From Sialis fuliginosa (taxonomy: Eukaryota; Arthropoda; Insecta; Megaloptera; Sialidae), in the NCBI GenBank assembly GCA_961205875.1, contig OY540820.1, positions 10,850,001-10,914,000 of the forward strand: DNA of 64,000 nt, written 5' to 3'. Both the position numbers and the translations under genes were made by a program. Positions 1 through 9,890 of this stretch are shown piece by piece (position 1 is the first letter of the stretch; the number at the start of each line of letters is the position of its first letter). Under the pieces are notes generated by a model that had not been told where the DNA came from, ran no database searches, and saw only the letters and a program-made list of their open reading frames with translations.

Positions 1-75
1 AATATGAGTTCATGAGAATTACAAAAAAAAGCCCGTTAACCATAAAAACAGTTAACCTTGCTTCTATAATTTTGT
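1..75. repeat. Right end fragment of the ~530-bp MITE family
   Basis: This stretch matches the terminal part of the copy at 7613-8130: the same 'gagttcatgagaa' core, the same AAGCCCGT block and the same lysine-like A-run. It lies in the last intron of SP1, cut by the window edge. Confidence 0.7.
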
Positions 76-549
76 GGGGTTATATGCGTAATTTAATTTA
101 ATTTTTTTAAGTTTTTTTGTTAATCGGTATTAAAAATGTATTTTTCCTTGTCTAAAGAGTTCTGATTGGCTGATTGGTGTATAGTGACAATTCTAAATTA
201 TAATTTCTATAAATATACGATCAATATTGTGTTTCATTGAAATGTTTAAGAGTAGGAAAAATAGATAAAGTATTTATTTTCTAATAAAATTTATTTCAAT
301 TCTATGGTATGTATTACAATGTTCAAATGTCAATAAATGAGTAAAAGTAATTTAAATAAAAATAATAATAATAAATTTTGATAAAATTGTTTCACGTTTT
401 TATGAGAAATATAAGAAATTTAACATTTGTACCAGCGTCGATTTTGAGGAAAACATAAATAAATAATTATACAATGTGTCCTAAATGAATAATATAAAGT
501 GATTTTTTGAATTAATTATTTAGTTACTAAAATATATTTATATTTACAG

Positions 550-723
550 GGTGATTCAGGCGGACCTTTACAAATATTTAATTTAAAAGTGACTTGTATG
601 TATAGTCTCATAGGAGTTACATCTTTTGGTAAAGCTTGTGGAGCTATAAGAACTCCTGGCGTCTATACAAGAGTGTCAGCATATGTACCTTGGATAGAAC
701 GCGTCGCTTGGCCTTCTTCGTGA
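550..723 (+). CDS. SP1: last exon of a clip-type serine protease (5' part outside window)
   Basis: The exon follows a clear TTTACAG acceptor (547-549) in phase 0 and ends at TGA 721-723. It encodes 57 residues starting [10 protein letters not shown], the catalytic Ser195 motif of S1 trypsin-family proteases, and continues with TSFGKACG and [16 protein letters not shown], the C-terminal strand and helix of the catalytic domain. The exon boundary, directly before GDSGGP, is the same as in the six downstream paralogues, so the missing upstream exons should encode a signal peptide, a clip domain and the His and Asp parts of the catalytic domain. Gly226 is kept (TPGVY). An AATAAA motif lies at 784-789. 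The family assignment is firm; specificity cannot be judged because residue 189 is in the missing exon. Confidence 0.9.
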   Translation, partial: GDSGGPLQIFNLKVTCMYSLIGVTSFGKACGAIRTPGVYTRVSAYVPWIERVAWPSS

Positions 724-2737
724 TAAAATTGCTTATACAAATATTAATTATAATTTACAAATATTGTCAGAGACTTTTTATAAAATAAAATAAAAAACTT
801 TTTGAAATTGTATAATATTTTATTGTGGTGTATACAGTGGCGTATTTTAAGATTTGGCACCCTGGGCTTATAAAGTTTGCCGCCTTATAAATTAACGAAA
901 AAAAGTAAAACTCTTTTAAACATTTTTTTACGATGCACAAATTGGTTGACAAATTCGTCAATAACACTGTCATAATTAATGGATTTTGTCAAGTTAGCTT
1001 TAGCTAAGTGTGCACTACCAGAGATATCAGAAGCTGCAAATTCTGTTATTTTAAATTTACTATCTGTAAAATCTAAATTGATATATAAAAATTACATATA
1101 ATCCCATGAATTGTGCCAAGAAAAAAACCTTAAGGTATTGTTTATAATTTATTTAATTTTATTATAAATTTTTATCAGTACAATTATTAATATAGTGCTT
1201 AAATTTTAGTAATTTGTTTAATACTATAAGACAATAGTATTTATAAAATTCATTAATCGTAAAAAAATATAAAAATCTATGTGTTACTATGAAAACAGTA
1301 AACACTTTTGCGTACGTCGTGCGTAAAAATAACATTTACGCACGGCGAGCGCAAAAGTACTACTTTATACACTGAAATGTCAATGAAAAAGCTTACATTT
1401 TTAAACGGTTGTAGAAAAAATATTTTTTCATGTCAAATAAGTATATATGTGGTCCTCAAAGACTTATATAATCGATACCAATCATTAAAAAGTAAAATTT
1501 GTCAATTCTTTGGCAAATGGTAACTCTAAAATCTTATTGTTGAGTTTTTTTTATTTTAATCCATTTTAGTGGTTTCATAGAACCAGAAATATTACAAAAA
1601 TAATAGTCAAGAACCTGCTTGAATAATTATTTATCTATTGGTGAAAACCGCATTAAAATCGGTTCAGTAATTTTTGAGATACGCGGTAAAAGATACAAAA
1701 ACAAGCTTCTTTTTATGTAGGCAGAGTTAATTAATTGTATAAACAATCAATTTTTATAAAAATTGTGTAGTGTGTAATATACATTAAATAACTCAAAAAC
1801 TACTGAACCGATTTTAATGCGGTTTTCACCAATAGATAAATTATTATTCAGAGCAGGTTCTTGGCTATTATTTTTTTAATATTTCTGGTTCTATGAAACA
1901 ACTGAATTGGATAAAATAAAAAAAACTTAACAATAAGATTTTAGTGTTACCATTGGCCAAAGAATTGACAAATTTTACTTTTTTATGATGGGTATCGATT
2001 ATATAAGTCTTTGAGAACACATACAAACAGTTTTACAAAAACTTTTATTGTTAATCAAAGACAAGCATGATTCCATTATTAACAATTTAATAAAACAAAA
2101 ACAATTGAAGATAACAGGTCCTAATTTTCAGTGAATGTTCTGTACTACAGAATGTTTATTTTCCAGGGGTATCAAATTAAAAAACTTTAGACTTTATTAG
2201 TTATTACAGCTTAAAAAAAGTGTATTTTCAGCCATTTTAATCGGCGCAGCGGATAAACAAATGAATTTTTAAATTTTTTTCGAAATGGAGGTTGTAGGGA
2301 ATTTTGTAGCGTTTAACTTTTATTTGAAACTTTTTTTCGTATAATACTTAATTAGACCGCTAAATCGGAGCAAAATTAGGGTATTATTCTACACCACTTT
2401 TGAAACATATCCTGTAAGTATTAAAACTGTACGCAAAAATTCCTATTTTAGGTACTTTTTAGCCTAGCCAGCCTGGACTATATGTAAAAAACTACTATTC
2501 TCTGAAGTAAGTACATAGCATTAGTCATTTTATAACAAAAAAAGTTATTTAATAACATCTTAAAAATAGTAACTATGTATATGATTCTAAGAATATGATT
2601 TAAATATCGAGTTATGTTTAATTATATCAGACCCACTCTCTTAGGTTTTACCATTAATTTTAAGTATGTATATATGTATGTATATAATTTACATAACTCG
2701 AATCAACGATCAGTTTTTATTAGGCTTTTCAGTAAAC
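724..2737. other. Intergenic region between SP1 and SP2
   Basis: It holds the hairpin repeat at 1449-2022 and otherwise AT-rich sequence without a supported gene. A phrase typical of dispersed insect repeats ('acagtggcgtattttaagatttggcacc') begins near 834. Confidence 0.6.
1449..2022. repeat. Hairpin (inverted repeat) element, ~265-bp arms
   Basis: The left arm (about 1449-1712) reads back as the reverse complement at about 1785-2022. Matching blocks include 'agacttatataatcgatacc' against 'ggtatcgattatataagtct' and 'ggtgaaaaccgcattaaaatc' against its complement. No transposase is present. A related phrase ('ggtgaaaaccgcattgaaat') recurs near 35620. Confidence 0.8.
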
Positions 2738-5700
2738 ATGATATGTTTGCCAAAATATACCAGTGTACTAGTGTTAAAGTTACTTTGTTTAGTTGCACTC
2801 GTGATATGTCAAAAAAGTAATATATACCTAACATAATTCATAATACATAAATAAAATTTTTGATTGCATGACTCATTATTCGTGTATGTTAATAATTATT
2901 TTAACTAAAAATGTAAAAAATTACAAACAACATAATTTTAAAGTTCAAATGAATTTATGTATACAGAATGGGGCAATAGTGCGTGGAAGTTCGATAGCTC
3001 GTACACCATAACAGATAAAAAATGTAAACTGTGGGTAAATGCACAAACATAGAAATTATTTTCAAATATACAGGGTGCTACAAAAAAGTGTGGCACGCTT
3101 AAGGTAATTTTTTTTAAATGGAATACCCTGATTATTTTTGCATATTTAACACTTCTCTTGGGATGTTTATTCACATGTAAAATATTAGCCCCATCTGATG
3201 TCCGGTTTACACGTAATAATATTTTTTTTCAAAAAAATTGACTTTTACATTACTCTACTTAAAAATTCACCACTTCCGCGGCCGCAGCTTTGAAGACGAA
3301 ATTAAATATGGACCTTATTGTAGGAGGTTGGTGGGTGCTTTTGTTAAAATATCTAAGAGCCACCATGTACAGGGTGTTCAAAATTAATTTTCAATTTTTT
3401 TTTAAGCGTATCACACTTTTTTGTAGCAACTTGTATATTTGAAAATAATTTCTATGTTTGTGCATTTACCCACAGTTTACATCTGCATTAGAAAGATTTT
3501 TTTATCTGTTATGGTGTACGAGCTATCGAACTATTGCCCCACCCGTATATTTAAAATACTTTGCCATTTTTCAGTTCAGGGTTAATAATACTAAAAATTA
3601 AAGAACGAGTTATATTTTAAGCTTATTAATACGTGTGTTATTTTATTATTTTAGTAGGTGACATTTGTATGAGTAAAAAAGGAGAAACAGGAACATGTCA
3701 AAATATAGTGAATTGTGACGGAAGTATAGATGATATACATAAAGGAATTCATCCAACAATCTGTTTCTTTAACGGAACAGTGCCAATAGTGTGTTGTGTT
3801 GACAAAATAACAACTTTACCGCCAAGAAGTATTGACACAACATTCAATGTTCGTAAAAGTATCAGCAAAGAAAGTAAATATTGACATAAATTAATCTATA
3901 TGCTATCATGATCAAATAATATAATTTATAAATCATGAACGTTATTACTTATCAATTTATTTACCAATTATTTTTTTAAGTTAATGGCTTTAATACAAAA
4001 ATATATAAGGTACTAGCACCAGTTATGGCCGCTACTGTCTTTGTGATTGACAGGTTTCTTTTTTGTAATTCTCATGAACTCATGTTACTAATAAAACAAG
4101 TAACTCTATATTTTATCAAAGTACGCAAGTATAGTTTGTTTTTTAAACTATAACCTTTTATTTTGTTTATGTTTTTTCTCCACTAATGGATAAAGTAAAA
4201 CCAGTAATGAGCACGCAGTGATGGATACTTACTAATGATTACAAAATGATAAGTACTATGACACAAAAGAATCGTCAAATTTGAAACAATATAAAGCAGT
4301 TGCTATGATAACATAATAATTAATAAATAAATTATACTAATAATTAATTTAAATGTCCACCATTTTGACACCTATTGGCCGATTGTCATCAAATCACGCT
4401 GTAAGACAGTTCAATATATATAGATTAATATTCAGAAATGGTAGTAATCCAATATCAACAAATATTTCTAATTCAATACATTTAATTAAAAAATAGCCAT
4501 TACTGGGGTCATATCCAAGACTGGTGTTAGTACCTTAGTAAATTATTTGTACAAAACAAAACCATATAACCAAACATGGATGATTGGGGTGTATGGGAAA
4601 TATTCTAGGGCGATCAGGGATGAATGTACCGATTTGAATTAATTTTTTTATTATTGGTGCTTGATAATATAATATTAGCTTCAATAAAAAAATATATAGT
4701 CAGTTATTTGTACAAAAAATAATATCCAAGCATGGATAATTGTGGTGAATGGAAACTTTAATTATATTGATTCATTTGTTATTATTTATTTACGAAAATT
4801 GAATGCAATGAATGTTTTCATATTTATTTGTTTCTGTTAATTTTAGAATGCAATGAATACGGACAGTCTGTTTTTGAACAACAACGAGCACCGACTCTTA
4901 ATCTTGGACATAACGTAATAAATGTATCATTATGTGGCCACAAAGGTATCCCTTTAATTGTCGGTGGAAAAAAAGCAACGGCCAAAGAGTTTCCACATAT
5001 GGTAAGTGTCTAAATCAGGATTGTGATGACACGTGAAATATAACTTTTTCTTGATATTTTAATTAATAGTGGGGCGAACGAAGTAGTTTTATAAATATAT
5101 AAAATTTGAAGATTGAGGAAAATAATTAACCATTTATTAAATTAAACATTTTAATTGTATTTATTGATACTACTAAGTAGTTTAAAATATATGTGTGCTT
5201 TGAAAAAAGCCACATACTAAAAATTTACAAATTCGAATAATTTTATTGACATATTTACCTTGAAAATAGCATTTGGACTTTCAATATTATTATTAAAAAT
5301 ATTCACCTATTAGTATTCAAAACAACCAAGAATTATATTTTTTCACTGTTTCACTTTTTTCCTATAAAATAAAAAATTACTATATTTATCTAGGTACATA
5401 ACTTTACACTTATAGTTAACATATTGCATAGTCTACATATTTTTTTTTTTTGTTAGGCATTAATCGGGTTTGAAGAAGAAGGTAAAAGAGTCTGGAAATG
5501 TGGTGGGACTCTAATAAGTGAGAGATTTGTGATGACAGCTGCCCATTGTACACAAATAAGATACAGGTAATTAATTGTTATTAGACACCATATTTTCTTG
5601 TAATCATCGTGTATCACACCAAAGTGTGATACACCAGAACGTACTTTTTGGTACGGTTTTCGTACTATTCATGACCCGACCATACCAAAATCGTACATCA

Positions 5701-8700
5701 GCTCTGACTGTACCTTTTGTCCCACAAAGATTTTTACAATCTTTTATTCAGCTTCACTACGTAAAAAAATAATAAAAAAATAAAATATTTATTATGAATA
5801 AAACCAATAAATGTATATCTTCTTTTTAATATTGACGGTTTTTTAACGAAACATAAGGGGCGTTCCGGGGGGCGTACCTTAATTACTTGATAATAGATGT
5901 CATTTAACACAAAATAAAATAAAGGGTATAATTAAATAAAAAATAAAAATTCAAATACATTTCTATCAATTTTAACATTTATAGTATCAGGGATTGGGGA
6001 CCGCAAAATATGACAAAATATAGCCTATAACCTTGCCAGAGAATGTACCTATGAATTAAAAAAGAAACCACGTAAATCGGATAAGTGGTTCTCGAGTGAT
6101 AAGCGCACTAACGGACAGACAGACGTTGAGCTTTATACAGGGTGAGTCATTTTAATCAACGCAGTCAAATATCTCGAAAAGTAAACGAAATTGAGAAAAA
6201 CGTTTCAAACAAAAGTTGCTTGGTTTCAAGGGGGGCAAACAATAATGACCTTGCGGTTGACTTTCAAACCATTTTCAAGGTCAAATCATGGTCAACTTTG
6301 ATTTTTTAAATGGAAACCTATATTTTTTATTGCATATTCGTATTCTACGTAAAAAATTAGTATCTTTAGTAGAAAATTTTTTTCTTAAAAATGCTTTCTT
6401 CTCTCGGTAGAGGGTGCTGTAAATGTTAATCAACGAACTCAAATATCTGAAAAAAGTTGCACCTAATAGCTCAAACTCTTTTAGCATTAACCAGAAACAA
6501 CGGCGTGGACGTAGTAGTTGTATGTTTCTTTTGGGGTGCTTTTTAAAAGTAAGAGGCAAGAGGACTCACATTAAAAAAGCATCCCAAAGGAAACATACAA
6601 CTACTACGTCCACGCCGTTGTTTCTGGGTAATGCTAAAAGTAGTTTGAGCTATTAGGTGCAACTTTTTTTCAGATATTTGAGTTCGTTGATAAATATTAC
6701 AGCGCCCTCCACCAAGAGAAGAAAGCATTTTTAAGAAAAATTTTTCCTACTAAAGATACTCATTTTTTCACGTAGAATACGAATATGCAATAAAAAATAT
6801 AGGTTTCCATTTAAAAACTCAAATTTGACCTTGAAAATGGTGTGAAGGTCAACCGCAAGGTCACCATTGTTTGACCCCCTTGAAACCAAGTAACTTTTGT
6901 TTGAAACGTTTTTCTCAATTTCGCTTACTTTTCGAGATATTTGACTGCGTTGATTAAAATGACTCACCCTGTATATATTAAGGACTAGATATCGTCTCCA
7001 TCTCGTTTCGTTCGATTTTTAAATAAATTTAATTCAAATATATTATTTGTAAATAGAATTTAAACATTTAATTAATTTAATTTGACATTTCAGCCCTGCT
7101 CGTTGGGTTCTTCTCGGAGACTTGAATATCGCCCATTCAAACGATGATGCACGACCTGAAATTATCAGTATTATTGAAAGAATCCCACATCCCAATTACG
7201 AACCAAAATACAACGATATAGCTTTACTGAAACTAAACCAAAATGTTAAATTCAATGCTTATATTCGTCCTGCTTGTCTGCCTGAAAGCAATGCATTTAC
7301 AGAAAAAACTGCTATCGTCACTGGCTGGGGTCATACGGTGTACTCTGGTGGCGCAAGTGATCATTTATTGAAAGCGGTTTTAGATATTTTCCACCACGAT
7401 AGATGTAATAATTACTATAATAGTAGACGAACAACAAAACTTAACCATGGAATAATAGATGATACTCAAATTTGTGCTGGAGGATTAGCTGCTTCCAAAG
7501 ATACATGTCAGGTATGTCGATTTTAAACTTAGTGAATCGTCATCAACATACTCGTAAATGTTTAGAAAGAAAGTCTATCTGTTAAAGGCTTAGCAAGTAC
7601 TATAATTAAATAAGGTCTGGCACCAGTTTTGGATATGACCCCAGTAATGGCTATTTTTAAATTAAACGTACTGAACTAGAAATATTTGTTGATATTTGAT
7701 TGCTATCATTTCTGAATATTATTCTACATATGTATATGCATTTAACTGCCTTACAGCGTGATTTGATGATAATCGGCCAATAGGTGTCAAAATGGTGGAC
7801 ATTTAAACTAATTATTAGTATAATTTATTTATTAATTATTATATTATCATAGCAACTGTTTTACATTGTTTCAAATTTGACGATTCTTTCTGCGTGCTCA
7901 TTACTGGTTTTACTTTATCCATTACTGGAGAAAAAACATAAACAAAATAAAAGGCTATAATTTAAAAAACAAACTATATTTGCGGACTTTGGTAATTAAA
8001 TTGATTAAATAAAGAGTTTCTTATTTTATTAGTAATATGAGTTCATGAGAACTACTAAAAAAGAAGCCCGTCAATCACAAAAACAGTAAACCTTGCTCTT
8101 ATAGCGGCCATAACTCTGGAACCAGTTATGGTCGCTACTTTTACTATTTTAGTAAGGGTTACATATGATTGCACTAAAATTTGGATAGTATGCAATTTGT
8201 ACATCGAACATAAATTTTAATACTTTGCACTAAAAAAGTCGAAAATATATATACCTAAAGGGAAATTTAAGTAATTACATATGTATAAGGTGAATATTCG
8301 TTTTGAAGGGGATGGGGGGGGGGTTGTAAGTCCCTTTAACTGTCCTTGGTTAGAGCAATCTATAGGGGTGAAAGGAGGTTGGTTAGTTTTGGTTAGGTTA
8401 AAATATAGAAAATCACAAAAATCATAATAAATACATCAAAAATATGTAATAAATTATCATCAAAAAAATCACATTAAAAATATTAAAACATCAGTAGGAT
8501 CATTTAGTGCAAAGTATTCATTTTTAGTGCAAACTATTTATTCAAAGTAACATTTTCACGATTTAATAATAATTAGTGCAAACGAAGTAAAAACTGTCGC
8601 AAATAGTTTTAAAATAGTTGGAAAGGTAGTTGCAAATAGTTTGTTTACTTGCAGAAAAATGTGTGTTATTAATAGAGATTGGAAAAATAGTTGTTATTTT

Positions 8701-9253
8701 CAATGAAATAGTTACTAGTTGAATTTTTTTTCGGAAAATAGTTGATAAATAGTTTTTTTTACGATTTAATAATAATTAGTGCAAACGAAGCAGTAAAAAG
8801 TGTCGCAAATAGTTTAAAAATAGTTGGAAAGGTAGTTGAAAATAGTTGATTTCAAATTGTGTTCAATCAAACCAGTTTTCTGAAAACGGTGGAGATATGT
8901 AATAAAAATTACAATAAATGCATTTTTACGAAATAGTTGAAAAACTATTTTTCCAATCTCTAGTTATTAGTGAACACAATTTAAAACAAAGTGTTTACGA
9001 TTAAAAAAAGTGCATTTAAATACAAGCCTTTTAGTAATATGATACTGAGATGAATTATTATTTATTACTGTCTTATATACAGGGTGATTCTGGAGGTCCT
9101 TTGCAAATATACAGTCATGATGTGTACTGCATGTATACGGTTGTAGGTATCACATCTTTTGGAGCTGGTTGTGGAATTGTAGGCGTACCTGCTGTATACA
9201 CAAGAGTATCTGCTTTCGTACCGTGGATAGAAAATATTGTTTGGAAAAATTAA
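2738..9253 (+). CDS. SP2: secreted clip-domain serine protease, snake-like (CLIPC-type) zymogen
   Basis: Exons: 2738-2816, 3658-3873, 4847-5001, 5457-5566, 7094-7511, 9083-9253; phases 1,1,0,2,0; 382 aa. Exon 1 is a hydrophobic signal peptide ([17 protein letters not shown]) and was chosen because it alone gives phase 1 into the clip exon. Exon 2 is a six-Cys clip domain ending VPIVCC. Exon 3 is a linker with a Cys that should tether the clip to the catalytic chain, then PL|IVGG, so activation should cut after Leu as in Drosophila Snake and CLIPC proteases. His is in TAAHC (exon 4), Asp in YNDIALLKL (exon 5), Ser in GDSGGP (exon 6). Asp189 (KDTCQ) predicts trypsin-like cleavage; residue 226 is Ala (VPAVYTRV) instead of Gly, which may narrow the pocket. 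AATAAA lies at 9401. Exon 5 is 418 nt, 12 shorter than in the paralogues. The physiological substrate is unknown. Confidence 0.9.
2964..3545. repeat. TA-flanked hairpin element, with a second hairpin (3071-3432) inside
   Basis: Outer ends are CAGAATGGGGCAATAG and the complement CTATTGCCCCACCCG, each next to TA. The inner pair begins CAGGGTGCTACAAAAAAGTG and ends CTTTTTTGTAGCAACTTG, also next to TA. It occupies most of SP2 intron 1. It could be one long palindrome or one element inserted in another. Confidence 0.75.
4008..4535. mobile_element. MITE family copy A (528 bp), SP2 intron 2
   Basis: The ends are AGGTACTAGCACCAGT and its degenerate complement ACTGGTGTTAGTACCT, both flanked by TA. 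Diagnostic interior blocks are 'catgaactcatgttactaat', 'aagaatcgtcaaatttgaaa' and 'ccaccattttgacacctatt'. No coding capacity. The TA duplication points to Tc1/mariner-type mobilisation. Confidence 0.85.
5567..6137. other. SP2 intron 4, first part
   Basis: Apart from the hairpin that follows, this stretch has a small palindrome near 5600-5680 (CATCGTGTATCACACCAAAGTGTGATACAC) and repeat debris near 6070-6120 (CGGATAAGTGGTTCTCGAGTG), also seen near 56866. No gene seen. Confidence 0.5.
6138..6971. mobile_element. 834-bp near-perfect hairpin MITE, SP2 intron 4
   Basis: It starts CAGGGTGAGTCATTTTAATC and ends with the complement GATTAAAATGACTCACCCTG, each adjacent to TA. The two ~400-bp arms meet near 6550 ('gggtgctttttaaaagtaag'). 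ORFs in both arms are mirror images of each other and not genes. Transcription through SP2 would place this hairpin in the pre-mRNA. Confidence 0.9.
7613..8130. mobile_element. MITE family copy B, SP2 intron 5 (opposite orientation to A)
   Basis: It starts next to TA with AGGTCTGGCACCAGTTTTGG and carries the blocks 'ccaataggtgtcaaaatggtgg' and 'tgagttcatgagaa'. The right end is rearranged ('ggccataactctggaaccagttatgg'), as if a second end had been appended, so 8130 is approximate. Confidence 0.8.
8558..8850. repeat. Direct duplication of a ~90-bp AGTTG-rich unit
   Basis: The block from 8558 ('acgatttaataataattagt', then GCAAACGAAG.., ..TTGGAAAGGTAGTTG) recurs from about 8760 with few changes. 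The second copy lies inside the hAT-like element at 8673-8962, the first just outside it. Confidence 0.7.
8673..8962. mobile_element. hAT-like MITE with 8-bp target duplication, SP2 intron 5
   Basis: The termini TAGAGATTGGAAAAATAGTT and AACTATTTTTCCAATCTCTA are inverted repeats. The flanks GTTATTAA (8665-8672) and GTTATTAG (8963-8970) match at 7 of 8 positions, the duplication size expected of hAT elements. A related left end lies at 12826. Confidence 0.75.
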
Positions 9254-9767
9254 CCCAATTTAAAATGTTGTTTTGTCAACATTTTATTTTAGCATAATTT
9301 TCATAAATCAGTTATTGATTTATTGTAATTTTGTTTACATGTTTTTAAGAAGTATTTGTTATACACATTTGTTATTATAGTTATTGGAAAACAATTTGTA
9401 AATAAATTTTTATTAATTTTTTTACTCTTTATATCATACTCAATGTTAATGAAATTATTTTTAAGACCTTTATTATTAAATGACTTGAAATAAATCCTAT
9501 TTATTAAATTTTTATGAATATATTTTAATAATTTAATTGTAGAGTAACTTTAATATCTATAAAAAAAATATTTTAAGATTACTTTTGTGATAATTAATTA
9601 TTCGTGGGTTTAATTTTTTTTATATTATTTCAATAATCTTTATCTATTAATGTAGGTAAAATATAATATTAAATACATATATAAATATATTTAAACATTC
9701 ATAAATCTCTATTCCTTATACATTTTTACCATAATATACATACATTGTTTTATTCTTATTGTTAATC
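9254..9767. other. Intergenic region between SP2 and SP3
   Basis: AT-rich sequence with the SP2 polyadenylation motif AATAAA at 9401-9406. No gene or clear repeat seen before the SP3 upstream motif. Confidence 0.6.
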
Positions 9768-9800
9768 ATAGGAAGCTCAATATAGACCACATCCTGCAAT
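9768..9800 (+). promoter_or_regulatory. Conserved upstream block of SP3 (ACCACATCCTG)
   Basis: The block ATAGGAAGC..ATATAGACCACATCCTGCAA lies about 95-120 bp before the SP3 start codon. The same core occurs before SP4 (13255-13276) and SP5 (17897-17930) but not before SP2, SP6 or SP7. TATAGA/TATAAA next to the core in SP3 and SP4 may be the TATA box. Confidence 0.55.
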
Positions 9801-9890
9801 AGATATATGCATTTTATTAAAACTCAATACTAAACCTTCAATACAATCATTTTAATTTTCTTTACTTACCTTACAATATTTTTAAGAAAC

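Noticed and set aside
2614-2820. 68-codon ORF overlapping the SP2 signal exon
   Set aside because: A different frame from 2738 gives a proper signal peptide and a phase-1 donor that joins the clip exon; the longer ORF does neither.
6281-6967. Three minus-strand ORFs (61-92 codons) and one plus-strand ORF in SP2 intron 4
   Set aside because: They are mirror images within the arms of the hairpin at 6138-6971 and share no protein motifs.
9050-9082. Start codon just before GDSGGP in the last exon of SP2
   Set aside because: These bases are intron: the TATACAG acceptor at 9076-9082 and phase 0 joining to TCQ of the previous exon give the standard protease core.
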